DNA of 43,647 nt, taken from contig JAENWT010000007.1 of assembly GCA_016650125.1 (NCBI GenBank), forward strand, positions 96,297 to 139,943, in the 5' to 3' direction. Origin of the DNA: Thermoleophilia bacterium (GTDB lineage: Bacteria > Actinomycetota > Thermoleophilia > Solirubrobacterales > 70-9). Made by a program: the position numbers and the translations under genes. Within the stretch, counting starts at the first letter, position 1; each line of letters opens with the position of its first letter. Below the pieces are notes generated by a model. The model had not been told where the DNA came from. It was given only the letters and a program-made list of their open reading frames with translations, and did no database searches. Below, in pieces: positions 33,149-41,496 of the stretch.

Positions 33149-34318
33149 ATGGATCTCCTCGAATATCAGGGAAAAGAACTCTTCGCCCGTCATGGCCTCC
33201 CGGTCCCGGAAGGCAGCCACGCGACCACCGCTGACGAAGCCCGCACCGCGTCAGAAGTACTTGGATACCCCGTAGCGGTCAAAGCACAGGTCCTGATCGG
33301 AGGCCGCGGCAAGGCCGGCGGCATCAAGATCGCCGCTGATGGCATCCAGGCTCACGAACACGCCGGCGACATCATCGGCATGGACATCTTCGGGCCCCAC
33401 GGCGAAGGCCCGTTCAAGGTCCACGAACTCTGGGTCGAAGCCGGTTCGGACATCGAGGCCGAGTTCTATGCCTCGGTCATCCTCGACCGTTCGGCGAAGA
33501 AGCTGATGATCATCCTCTCCCACATGGGTGGCATGGATGTCGAGGCGATTGCCGAATCCGATCCCGGAGCACTCGTCAAGGAGCACGTCGACCCCCTGAA
33601 AGAGTTCGACGTTGCTGCAGCGCAAACGATCGTCGCTAAATCGGGCATCCCCGACAAGGACGCCGCTCAGGTCGCGGAGATCCTGGTCAAAATGGTCGAG
33701 ATCGCGATCGCCGAAGACGCAATCCTGATCGAGATCAACCCGCTGATCGTCAACGCCGCGGGCGAAGTGCTCGCCCTCGACTCGAAAACGACGATCGACG
33801 GCAACGCCCTTTACCGCCATCCGGAATTCGAAGAACTTGCCGACGCGATCGAGGATCCGCAGGAAGCGATGGCCAAGGAGAAAGGCCTGACCTACGTCAA
33901 GCTCGACGGTGACATCGGCATCCTCGGCAACGGCGCCGGGCTCTGCATGTCGACCCTCGACGTGGTGGCCCAGGCCGGAGGCGATCCCGCGAACTTTCTC
34001 GACGCCGGCGGCGGCTCCAAGGCCGACGCGATCTACGACGCGCTCGAAGTGATCACCTCTGACCCCAAGGTCAAAGCGGTCATCTTCAACATCTTCGGCG
34101 GCATCACCCGCTGCGACGAAGTCGCCAAGGGCATCATCGAGGCCACCTCGAAGATGAACCTCGAGCTGCCGCTGGTCGTGCGCCTCGACGGCACAAACTC
34201 GGAGGAAGGCCTGCGCCTGCTGGCCGAAGCGGGCCTCGGCAACCTCCACAACGAAGCCACCATGCTCGGCGCCGCCAAGCGGATCGTCGAGCTGGCCGGG
34301 GAACAGGGAAAGCCTTGA
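33149..34318 (+). CDS. sucC: Succinyl-CoA ligase (ADP-forming) beta subunit
   Basis: A 389-residue ATP-grasp subunit of the citric-acid-cycle enzyme interconverting succinyl-CoA and succinate with nucleotide phosphorylation. Start MDLLEYQGKELFARHGLPVPEG, VKAQVLIGGRGKAGGIKIA (ATP-grasp loop), IEINPLIVN and GNGAGLCMSTLDVV are all standard, and the length is typical. AAAAG lies 4 bases before the ATG; a possible -10 (TAGTGT, 33102-33107) precedes it. The stop overlaps sucD by 4 bases. Confidence 0.97.
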   Translation: MDLLEYQGKELFARHGLPVPEGSHATTADEARTASEVLGYPVAVKAQVLIGGRGKAGGIKIAADGIQAHEHAGDIIGMDIFGPHGEGPFKVHELWVEAGSDIEAEFYASVILDRSAKKLMIILSHMGGMDVEAIAESDPGALVKEHVDPLKEFDVAAAQTIVAKSGIPDKDAAQVAEILVKMVEIAIAEDAILIEINPLIVNAAGEVLALDSKTTIDGNALYRHPEFEELADAIEDPQEAMAKEKGLTYVKLDGDIGILGNGAGLCMSTLDVVAQAGGDPANFLDAGGGSKADAIYDALEVITSDPKVKAVIFNIFGGITRCDEVAKGIIEATSKMNLELPLVVRLDGTNSEEGLRLLAEAGLGNLHNEATMLGAAKRIVELAGEQGKP

Positions 34319-35190
34319 GCATCATCATCGATGAAGGAACCCGGCTGGTCGTCTCCGGTCTGACCGGTCGCGAAGGAACTTTCCACGGATTGCGCAACCG
34401 CGATTACGGAACCGAGCTCGTCGCCGGCGTCACCCCTGGCAAGGGCGGCAACGACGTCGAAGGCGTACCGGTCTACGACACGATCGTGGAAAGCGTCGAG
34501 AAGGAAGGCGCCAACACCTCGATGATCTTCGTGCCGGCCAGGTTCGCCGCGGCCGCGATCAACGAAGCGATCGACTCCGGGGTCGAAACGGTCATCGCGA
34601 TCACCGAAGGCATCCCGGTCATGGACATGCTGCCGACCTACTGGCGGGCCAAGGAGAAGGGCGTGACCCTGATCGGGCCCAACTGCCCTGGCGTCCTCTC
34701 TCCGGAGAAGGCGAACGTCGGCATCATCCCGGCTCAGTTCTTCGACCGCGGCAAGATCGGCGTCGTCTCCAAATCGGGCACGCTGACCTACCAGATCGGC
34801 AACGAGCTCAAGCAGGCGGGCGAAGGCAACACCTCGATCGTCGGCATCGGCGGCGATCCGATCGTTGGCTCCGACTTCATTGACATCCTCACCCTCTTCG
34901 AAGCCGACGACGAGACTGAACTGATCGTCATGGTCGGCGAGATCGGCGGCGACGCCGAAGAACGCGCCGCGGACTTCATCGCGGAGAGCATCTCCAAGCC
35001 GGTCGTCGCGTACATCGCCGGTTTCACCGCACCTCCCGGCAAGCAGATGGGACACGCCGGCGCGATCATCTCGGGCTCTTCCGGGACCGCGCAGGCCAAG
35101 CAGGAAGCTCTGGAGGCCAAGGGCGTGCGGGTCGGGGAAAGTCCGACCGAGGCGGCCAGGATCGCCGTCGAAACACTCCGGGCGAGGTGA
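34315..35190 (+). CDS. sucD: Succinyl-CoA ligase alpha subunit
   Basis: A 291-residue CoA-binding subunit. TTG 34315 overlaps the sucC stop as TTGA. Visible: LVVSGLTGREGTFH, VAGVTPGKGG, IGPNCPGVLSPEKANVG, SKSGTLTYQIG, and MGHAGAIISG with His247 as the phosphohistidine. It pairs with SucC to form the cytosolic enzyme. The next gene, a membrane sulfatase-like protein, overlaps its stop as GTGA. Confidence 0.97.
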   Translation: MSIIIDEGTRLVVSGLTGREGTFHGLRNRDYGTELVAGVTPGKGGNDVEGVPVYDTIVESVEKEGANTSMIFVPARFAAAAINEAIDSGVETVIAITEGIPVMDMLPTYWRAKEKGVTLIGPNCPGVLSPEKANVGIIPAQFFDRGKIGVVSKSGTLTYQIGNELKQAGEGNTSIVGIGGDPIVGSDFIDILTLFEADDETELIVMVGEIGGDAEERAADFIAESISKPVVAYIAGFTAPPGKQMGHAGAIISGSSGTAQAKQEALEAKGVRVGESPTEAARIAVETLRAR

Positions 35191-37163
35191 CCGGGACTCC
35201 ACCCCGGGGCCCTGGCTCCATGCGCGAAGGGCTGCGCGCATGGGGTGAACTGACTGGAATCTGGGCCCTCGCGGTTGCCTACCCGCTGTTGACTGCGAGT
35301 GTCAGCGGCATCGACGGTCTCACCTCGGTGAGAGTCGATCGCTTCGACGTGATCCTTTTCGTCCTACTGGTGGTTTTCGCGGTTCCCGCTCTGGGCTTTC
35401 TTCTCGAGTTCGCCGCCGGCCTGATCAGCACACGGCTCCGGAAGGGACTGCACGCCGGGCTTTTGGGTCTGGCCACTTCGGTCTTCGTGCTGCGCTTCGC
35501 GGTCGATCACGGCCTGACCGACTGGAAGGGCGTCGCTCTCGCCCTGGTCGCCGCAGCTCTCCTGGCCGCCGCCTACGTCCGCTCCGACTTCCTGAAGTCA
35601 ATGGCCGCGATCCTCATGATCTCCACCCCGGTGGTCATCGTCGTGTTCGCCGTGTCCGGACCGGTCTCGGCGCTGTTCACGCCTGATTCCCCCGCCACCG
35701 CCGAACTCCGGCCGACCAGCACCCCGCCCGTGGTGATGCTGCTCATGGACGAACTCCCGCTCGCCGCGATCGAAAGCCGGCCGGGAGTGATCGACGGGAA
35801 GCGTTTCCCCAACCTCGTGCGCCTGGTCCGGCAGACCACGTGGTACCCGGGCGCTCTCAGCGCCACTGACAGCACGGTGATCGCTGCACCGACATTGCTC
35901 ACCGGAACCGTCCCCGACGACGGCGATGCGCCTCCCGGCCTGCCCGACTACCCGGACAACCTCTTCAACATCCTCGACCGCGCCGGCTACGACGTCTGGG
36001 GCGGCGAGTGGATCACTGACATCTGCCCCCACGATGTGTGTGCCCGGACCCGGGACCTGTCCTCCCGCCTGACCCGCCTGATGACCAACGGCTGGGAATA
36101 CGGCCGGCCCATTCCGCTTCCCGAAGAGCGGGACCTGGTCGAGGCGGCGCGCTTCCGCGACAGGCATGACCCGTTGCCAGCCCAGGCGAAGCGGGTGGGC
36201 GAATTCGTCAAGGCGATCGAATCCGGCGACCACTCGGCGCTGGTGCTTCACCTGATGCTGCCGCACGTGCCCTGGGAGTACCTGCCGGACGGAAAGAAGA
36301 TGAACGGTACGTCGATAACCGCCGAGCTGACCGGACCTCCGAACGAGGTCAAAGGTCAGCTCCAGCGGATGATGCTGCAGGCGGAGTTCCTCGACTCTCA
36401 GGTGGGCCGCATTGTAAAAGCGATGAAGTCCGCCGGCATCTGGAACGAGTCGCTTTTCATCGCACTCGCTGACCACGGAGCCACGATGCAGGGCGGACTC
36501 CCACGGCGATCGGCAACCGACGAGACTTCCGGTTGGCTGCTGCCGATCCCGCTTTTCATCAAATACCCCGGTCAGGAGAACGGGAAGACCGTCCACCGGA
36601 CCGTCACGACTACCGACCTCTTGCCGACCGTTCTCAACACTCTCGGTCTCGACACGGAGGATCCCTCACTCGATCCCTCGAAACGGTCCCTCGCCTCGGA
36701 CCAGCCGCCACCCACCGACATCGACGTGGTTTCGACCGTGGAGGAGCCCTTCACGATCGCCACGGCCGAGGTCAAGCGGCGATACCGCCGGGCGGTGGCG
36801 CATGTCAACGCGCTCTTTCCCGACCCTTCGCTCTACGTGAGTGGAGGTCACGGCGACCTGCTCGGCGAACGGGCCGCCCCGGCCGCAGGGGAGCTGAAGC
36901 GGCTCGGATTCACCAACAACGAGCCGGCCTTCTACGAAGAGGTGGATCCCGGGGGCTACCTGCTCCCGGCGGTCGTGAGCGGGACGGTCGAAGGTGACGG
37001 GCTGAACGAACAAACATCCCTCGCGGTTGCTGTCAACGGGACGATCGCCGGTACGGCCAGGCCCTGGACCACTGACGGCGTGACAGAATTCGCGACCGTG
37101 GTCGACCCGAGCTACTTCACGAAGGGCCCCAACGCGATCGAAGTCTTCCGGGTGACGCCGTAG
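35187..37163 (+). CDS. Membrane-anchored alkaline-phosphatase-superfamily (sulfatase-like) protein, copy 5
   Basis: A 658-residue divergent family member. The GTG at 35187 overlaps the sucD stop (GTGA); ATG 35220 is an alternative leaving all domains intact. Five membrane spans follow (WALAVAYPLL, FDVILFVLLVVFAVPALGFL, and so on). Outer-domain sites: Asp188 (LMDELPLAAI), Thr230 in STVIAAPTLLTG, LMLPHVPWEYLP and Asp429-His430 (LADHGATM). The C-terminal domain is present (TSLAVAVNGTIAGTA...KGPNAIEVFRV). The motifs are more altered than in copies 2 and 4, and it is about 4.6 kb from them, so it may have a distinct substrate. Its coupling to sucCD looks positional rather than functional. Confidence 0.83.
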   Translation: MTGTPPRGPGSMREGLRAWGELTGIWALAVAYPLLTASVSGIDGLTSVRVDRFDVILFVLLVVFAVPALGFLLEFAAGLISTRLRKGLHAGLLGLATSVFVLRFAVDHGLTDWKGVALALVAAALLAAAYVRSDFLKSMAAILMISTPVVIVVFAVSGPVSALFTPDSPATAELRPTSTPPVVMLLMDELPLAAIESRPGVIDGKRFPNLVRLVRQTTWYPGALSATDSTVIAAPTLLTGTVPDDGDAPPGLPDYPDNLFNILDRAGYDVWGGEWITDICPHDVCARTRDLSSRLTRLMTNGWEYGRPIPLPEERDLVEAARFRDRHDPLPAQAKRVGEFVKAIESGDHSALVLHLMLPHVPWEYLPDGKKMNGTSITAELTGPPNEVKGQLQRMMLQAEFLDSQVGRIVKAMKSAGIWNESLFIALADHGATMQGGLPRRSATDETSGWLLPIPLFIKYPGQENGKTVHRTVTTTDLLPTVLNTLGLDTEDPSLDPSKRSLASDQPPPTDIDVVSTVEEPFTIATAEVKRRYRRAVAHVNALFPDPSLYVSGGHGDLLGERAAPAAGELKRLGFTNNEPAFYEEVDPGGYLLPAVVSGTVEGDGLNEQTSLAVAVNGTIAGTARPWTTDGVTEFATVVDPSYFTKGPNAIEVFRVTP

Positions 37164-37184
37164 CCGTGTGATCGAACTCTCCAC

Positions 37185-37199
37185 CACGCCGTCGGCGTG
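37185..37199 (+). terminator. Small hairpin after membrane copy 5
   Basis: CACGCC and GGCGTG form a perfect 6-base stem with loop GTC, 21 bases after the stop, followed by ATTCCG rather than a T-run. Further downstream TAAGAT (37284-37289) may be the -10 box of the aminotransferase gene, leaving a leader of about 30 bases. Confidence 0.4.
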
Positions 37200-37326
37200 A
37201 TTCCGTCCGGCGGCGGTAGACGCCTTCGTCGATGGCATGCCCAATGCCCCGCGTTCGATCAGCGTGCTCCAGCTGAGCCTCGCTAAGATCGGCGCTCCGA
37301 TCCAAACGCGAAAAAGCAGGCCCACC

Positions 37327-38400
37327 ATGCCCGAAACGATCAGCTTTGCCCGTGGTGCCCCCAGTCCCGACCTGATTCCCGTCGAAGCGGTTCGTGTCGC
37401 GACGACCAAGGCCCTGGACACCGACTGGAAGAACGCGCTCTCCTACGGGGCCGGCATCGGGCACCCCGGTCTCTGTGCCTGGATCGCCGACCGGCACGAT
37501 CTGCCTGACGCGAGCCAGGTCATGGTGACCAACGGCTCGCTGGAAGCGGGGGCGATGCTCTTCCGGCACCTGCTCGAGCCCGGTGACCGCGTAATCGTCG
37601 AACAGCCCTCATACGACCGCACACTGCTGCTGCTGGAGCAGCTCGGAGTCGAATTCGTGCCCGTGGCGCTGGAAGCGGATGGAATCGACGTGGCCGCGGT
37701 CGAAGCCGCCCTGGCGGAAGGGCCGGTCAAGCTGGTCCACCTGATCCCCAACTTCCACAACCCGGCCGGCTGCACGCTGTCGGAAGCCAAACGGGTGCGA
37801 CTGGTCGAGTTAGGAGCGCAGCATAGTTTCACGATCTTCGAAGACGACCCTTACCGCGAGCTGCCCTTCGGCGATCCTCCGCCGCCGACGATGCTCTCGA
37901 TGGACGGCGCCGACCGGGTCATCCACGCCTCTTCGTTCTCGAAGACGGTCAGCCCCGGAGTCCGGACCGGCTACCTGGCCGGGCCCGCCGATCGCATTGC
38001 CGAACTGGCCAAGCTGGCCAACGAGACTTACATCTCGCCGAACATGCTCTCCGGATCACTGGTGCTCGAACTCTGCGAGTCGGGTGCGCTCGACCGGAAC
38101 ATCGAGTCGGTCAAGGCTGCGCTCCAGGAACGGCGAGACGCGCTGATCAAGGCACTCGGGGAGCACCTGCCCACGGCCGAGTTCGTGGTGCCCGGCGGCG
38201 GCTACTTCCTCTGGGCGGACCTCGGAGAAGGCTTCGACACGGTCGATCTGGCCGCGAAGGCCAAGGCGGCCGGAGCACCATTCATCCCGGGGACCGACTT
38301 CATGCTCGAGGGCGGAAGCACCAGCCTGCGCTTCTCCTTCGCTTCGGTCCCGCCGGAATTCATCGACGAAGGTGTCGCCCGAATCGCCGGCGCCGCCTGA
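37327..38400 (+). CDS. PLP-dependent aminotransferase, class I/II (2-aminoadipate/MocR-catalytic type)
   Basis: A 357-residue fold-type I aminotransferase. It has ISFARGAPSPDLIP, LSYGAGIGHPGL, VTNGSLEAGAMLFRHLL, IPNFHNPAGCTLS, FEDDPYRELPF and HASSFSKTVSPGVRTGY with Lys206 as the pyridoxal-phosphate lysine. The pattern matches the catalytic half of MocR-like and LysN/2-aminoadipate transaminases, without the GntR DNA-binding domain. The amino donor is unknown. ATG 37327 gives the natural start (MPETISFARG); the frame is open upstream without homology. It stands alone, convergent with the methyltransferase. Confidence 0.88.
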   Translation: MPETISFARGAPSPDLIPVEAVRVATTKALDTDWKNALSYGAGIGHPGLCAWIADRHDLPDASQVMVTNGSLEAGAMLFRHLLEPGDRVIVEQPSYDRTLLLLEQLGVEFVPVALEADGIDVAAVEAALAEGPVKLVHLIPNFHNPAGCTLSEAKRVRLVELGAQHSFTIFEDDPYRELPFGDPPPPTMLSMDGADRVIHASSFSKTVSPGVRTGYLAGPADRIAELAKLANETYISPNMLSGSLVLELCESGALDRNIESVKAALQERRDALIKALGEHLPTAEFVVPGGGYFLWADLGEGFDTVDLAAKAKAAGAPFIPGTDFMLEGGSTSLRFSFASVPPEFIDEGVARIAGAA

Positions 38401-38413
38401 AGAGCTCCGGGGT

Positions 38414-38428
38414 CGCGGTTTTGCCGCG
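38414..38428. terminator. Bidirectional hairpin between convergent genes
   Basis: CGCGG (38414-38418) and CCGCG (38424-38428) flank TTTTG. The hairpin fills the 29-base gap between the aminotransferase and methyltransferase stops. The stem is short and no external T-run follows. Confidence 0.4.
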
Positions 38429-38429
38429 T

Positions 38430-39011
38430 TCAGACTCGACAGTGGCCGAGCAGCCAGGGAGTAGAGCGGCGCACCACGGGTGATTCGAACCTGGTCGCGA
38501 GGAACTGCTCAAGGCTGCGGGGGTTCCAGTGGTTGACGTGCTCGAGGTGGTTGCCCCAGCCATCGAGGTATTTGCCGCGGGCGAGACTGCCCAGCCGGAA
38601 CCAGGGCTCGGACGGGACTGACAGGACCAGGTCGCCGCGGCACACCCGGGCGAGCTCGGCCAGCGCGGCGCCTGGAATGGGGATGTGCTCGAGCACCTCG
38701 AGGCAGAAGACCAGGTCGAAGCTGTCGTCGGGGAAAGGCAGGGCCAGGAGATCGGCGACCTGAAAGTCGCCGCCGGGGATGCGCTGCCGGGTGAACTCGA
38801 CCGATTCGGGGTTGAGGTCGACCCCGGTCACCGTGTCGGGAAGAAACTGCCCGAGCCGTTCCAGCGATTCGCCCTCGCCACAGCCGGCGTCGAGGACGGC
38901 GACCGGCTTCAGATCAGCGATCTCTTCGGCCACCCGGCCGTAGAACCGGTCGATCAGCCGCCGGACCACGGGGTTGCCCGTCTGAAACTTCTCGTAGTTG
39001 CTGGTATCCAC
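38430..39011 (-). CDS. Class I SAM-dependent methyltransferase (Methyltransf_11 type)
   Basis: A 193-residue methyltransferase. SAM-binding motif VLDAGCGEGESLERL, acidic strand end TGVDLNPESVEFTRQR, VADLLALPFPDDSFDLVFCLEVLEHI and VPSEPWFRLGSLARGKYLDGWGNH, the latter resembling lipid/quinone or glycosyl methyltransferases. It is complete but short, and the substrate is unknown. It lies 16 bases after the DtxR-like regulator gene, in the same leftward group as gpgS and the HAD phosphatase, so a glucosylglycerate-derived product is one possible target (weak inference). Confidence 0.82.
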   Translation of the reverse strand: MDTSNYEKFQTGNPVVRRLIDRFYGRVAEEIADLKPVAVLDAGCGEGESLERLGQFLPDTVTGVDLNPESVEFTRQRIPGGDFQVADLLALPFPDDSFDLVFCLEVLEHIPIPGAALAELARVCRGDLVLSVPSEPWFRLGSLARGKYLDGWGNHLEHVNHWNPRSLEQFLATRFESPVVRRSTPWLLGHCRV

Positions 39012-39027
39012 GTCGGGGTGTAGCCGT

Positions 39028-39738
39028 CTAGCGCCCGTAACGGTCCGGCGAAATGACCAGCTGGTCCGGCAGCGCGGCCCGCGGCGGCGGCGCGGGATTG
39101 GCCCGGACCGTGACCGTCTCGGCGACCGTGCGGGTCACTTCGTGATCGCCGTCGTCAGCCGTGACCACGACCGCCTCGGATTCGCTCGAAGTCACCTTGC
39201 CGTTCAGGCCGGGTTCAAGACCGATGTCCTTGAGGTAGTGGAGCAGGCCTTCGGCTTCGTTCTCGAACCTCAGGATCACGACGTCCGCCCCGACGTCGAC
39301 GTCGGCCAGGGGCGCACCCTGTTCGCGCACGCCGTCGATCGGATGGCCATGCGGACAGGTCTTGGCGTCACCGATCGCGGCGCGCATGCGCTCTTCGAGC
39401 ACCGGGGACATCGCGTGTTCGAGCCGCTCCGCCTCCTCGTGGACCTCGTCCCAGGGGATGTTGAGGACGTCGGTGAGGAAGCGCTCGATCATTCGGTGGC
39501 GGCGGGTGATCTGCTCGGCCTCGGCCCGGCCGTCTTCGGTCAGGTGGAGGATCTTGTCGGCGCTGCGGGTGACGTAACCGTCCCGCTCGAGGCGCTTGAT
39601 CATCTCGTGGACCGTCGGCGGTGACAGCTGCATCGCGCGGGCGATGTTGGCCCCGGTGATCGGCAGCCCGGCCTCCATCAGCCAGAAAATGGTCTGGAGA
39701 TACTCTTCTTCGGCGATCGTTGCGGTTTCGTGCGACAT
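39028..39738 (-). CDS. DtxR/MntR/IdeR-family metal-dependent transcriptional regulator
   Basis: A 236-residue regulator. N-terminal winged helix: EEYLQTIFWLMEAG, NIARAMQLSPPTVHEMIKRL and VTRSADKILHLTEDGR; then the metal-binding dimerisation region with RHRMIERFL, EAERLEHAMSP and TCPHGHPI; and a C-terminal FeoA/SH3-like domain plus an unstructured Pro/Ala tail. It should repress iron or manganese genes when metal-bound. GAGGA lies 4 bases before the ATG and TAGTAT (forward 39768-39773) may be its -10 box. No DtxR-type palindrome was noticed nearby, so self-regulation is unsupported. Confidence 0.92.
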   Translation of the reverse strand: MSHETATIAEEEYLQTIFWLMEAGLPITGANIARAMQLSPPTVHEMIKRLERDGYVTRSADKILHLTEDGRAEAEQITRRHRMIERFLTDVLNIPWDEVHEEAERLEHAMSPVLEERMRAAIGDAKTCPHGHPIDGVREQGAPLADVDVGADVVILRFENEAEGLLHYLKDIGLEPGLNGKVTSSESEAVVVTADDGDHEVTRTVAETVTVRANPAPPPRAALPDQLVISPDRYGR

Positions 39739-39778
39739 TGTCCTCAGTCGGCTCGGGGGTTCATCTGATACTAAATGG

Positions 39779-40591
39779 TCAAGTGCGGCCCATGAGGGAG
39801 GTCACGACGGCTTCGTGGAACCCGTCGCCGCTGCGCCCCTCGGTGACCGTCACGTTGTCGAAGCCGGCCATCGCCGACTTGACGCCCGGATCGTGCTCGG
39901 GACCGTTGGCGACGACGAAAAACCGTCCGACCGAAGGTGCCACTTCGAGGTCCTCGACCGAGTCCCCGATCGCGATCGTCTCCTCTTTTCCGTAACCCCG
40001 GGCCTGCGCGTGCGCGGCGACGGCCCGGGCCTTGGAAACTCCCCGCGGGACCAGGTGGTAGGCGTGGGCGATCCCGACCCCGGGCATCTGCCGGTTGATC
40101 GCGCCGTTGTCGAGCAATCGCAGATCGCCGTGCCCTTTTTCCTCGAGCACCAGGTTGACCTCGACGGTGTCGACCTCGCCCCGGAAGAGGTGGGACATCT
40201 CGCGGCCGGTGTGCCAGGGCTCGTGGAACTCGAGCTTTCCGGGATAGGCCTCGAACAGCATCTCGGGCACCCCACGGCCCGACATCTGTTCAACCACGTT
40301 CAGCTCGGAGTGGAGTTCGAAGTCGCCGGTCATCATGGTCAGTTCACGATCGATCTCGAAAGCGGAGCCCGCCTCGAAGATGTAGGAGGTCTGGCCGATG
40401 ATGCGCGCGTCCTCATGCACTTGCGCCCGCCGGCGGCCGGACATGATCACGACCTCGATCCCGGCCCTGGAACAGGCCTCCAGCGCCCGCGCCTGCATCA
40501 TCGAGAAGTTGCCGTCGTGGTCGGTGAAAAGCGAGGCGCCCTGGCCGAGCAGGGTGCCGTCCAGGTCGGTGTAGACGCAGCGGAGGTCCAT
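39779..40591 (-). CDS. HAD-IIB phosphatase, probable glucosyl-3-phosphoglycerate phosphatase
   Basis: A 270-residue HAD-IIB enzyme. Motif I YTDLDGTLLG (Asp9, Asp11), motif II VVIMSGRRR, the Lys region VPRGVSKARAV and motif IV AIGDSVEDLEVA. It resembles mannosyl-3-phosphoglycerate phosphatase and Cof-type proteins. It lies 4 bases after gpgS, so dephosphorylating glucosyl-3-phosphoglycerate to glucosylglycerate is the likely role. Mycobacteria use an unrelated histidine phosphatase for this step, whereas some bacteria and archaea use HAD-type GpgP. The specific substrate is inferred from context. Confidence 0.78.
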   Translation of the reverse strand: MDLRCVYTDLDGTLLGQGASLFTDHDGNFSMMQARALEACSRAGIEVVIMSGRRRAQVHEDARIIGQTSYIFEAGSAFEIDRELTMMTGDFELHSELNVVEQMSGRGVPEMLFEAYPGKLEFHEPWHTGREMSHLFRGEVDTVEVNLVLEEKGHGDLRLLDNGAINRQMPGVGIAHAYHLVPRGVSKARAVAAHAQARGYGKEETIAIGDSVEDLEVAPSVGRFFVVANGPEHDPGVKSAMAGFDNVTVTEGRSGDGFHEAVVTSLMGRT

Positions 40592-40595
40592 GCCG

Positions 40596-41489
40596 TCAGA
40601 CGCTACCGTCGCCCGAGCCGAGGCGCGGCGCCGTCTTCCGGGCGGGCCTCACGGTCAGGGCTCCGGTGGTGCCCGCGGCCGGGGTGATCGAGCCGAGGTC
40701 GGCCCGGTCCAGGTTCGCCAGGGTCGAAGCGAGGGCTTCGATCACCTCGTTGGCCATGCCGCCGAGCGAGTCCAGCGACTGGTGGGCGTTGCGCTTGGTC
40801 CCGAGCCCGACCTGGGCCATCGCCTCGAGCCCGACCATGGCCCAGACTTCGACCAGCATCGCGATCTCAACGCCGTAACCGGTGAAGAAGGGGATCGACT
40901 CGAGCAGTTCACGCCGGGCCGCGACCTCGCCGGCGAGCGGCTGGTCGAACCAGGTGAGCTCGGGCACCGTCCTCGCCAGCAGCGGCCGGGCCGTGAGCTC
41001 GGTCACCCGCCCGCCACCGGCCGGTTGCTCGCTCTCCTGTTGGCGGAACGGACGGCGGTAGGAGCCCTTGACGAACTGCTTGCCGGTCTCACCGCAAAGC
41101 GGTCCCAGCAGACCGGTCACGTAATGACGCCCGAAGTCGGCGATGTCGCCGTCGACGAACACGACGATGTCGCCGGTCACGGCCTCCAGCGAACGCCACA
41201 TCGCGTCACCCTTGCCGCAGACCGGGCCGGACTCCGGCGAGAGCGCGTTCTCGGAGACGACTTCGGCGCCGGCGTCCTTTGCGGTGACCGCGGTGCCGTC
41301 GGGGGAATCGGCGTCGACGACCAGGATCTGGCTGACCACCCCGGCGGCGGCGAGGATCCGGAGCTCGGCCACCGTCTGCGCGATCGTGCCCGCGGTGTTG
41401 CGCGTCGGCACGACCACGGAAACCGGGCCGGGCAGTCGTGCCGCCAGTTCGGCCGCGGCGAAGTCCGTGTGGTCGTAGGTGTCTAGCAT
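40596..41489 (-). CDS. gpgS: Glucosyl-3-phosphoglycerate synthase
   Basis: A 297-residue family GT81 glycosyltransferase joining glucose from NDP-glucose to 3-phosphoglycerate. It shows PVSVVVPTRNTAGTIAQTV, ILVVDADSPDGTA, GKGDAMWRSL, DIVVFVDGDIADF (metal-binding acidic motif) and FFTGYGVEIAMLVEV, matching the mycobacterial GpgS pattern. The product is a precursor of glucosylglycerate (a stress solute) and, in mycobacteria, of methylglucose lipopolysaccharide. ATG 41489 is chosen; longer frames read antisense through folP. Its start is only 7 bases from the divergent folP start, and no Shine-Dalgarno is seen. Confidence 0.9.
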   Translation of the reverse strand: MLDTYDHTDFAAAELAARLPGPVSVVVPTRNTAGTIAQTVAELRILAAAGVVSQILVVDADSPDGTAVTAKDAGAEVVSENALSPESGPVCGKGDAMWRSLEAVTGDIVVFVDGDIADFGRHYVTGLLGPLCGETGKQFVKGSYRRPFRQQESEQPAGGGRVTELTARPLLARTVPELTWFDQPLAGEVAARRELLESIPFFTGYGVEIAMLVEVWAMVGLEAMAQVGLGTKRNAHQSLDSLGGMANEVIEALASTLANLDRADLGSITPAAGTTGALTVRPARKTAPRLGSGDGSV

Positions 41490-41496
41490 CGTCGGT
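41484..41496 (+). promoter_or_regulatory. Candidate -10 box of a leaderless folP mRNA inside the gpgS start
   Basis: TAGCAT at 41484-41489 ends 7 bases before the GTG at 41497, and its last three bases are the complement of the gpgS ATG. The two genes thus appear to share start signals back-to-back. No -35 box is evident. Confidence 0.35.
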
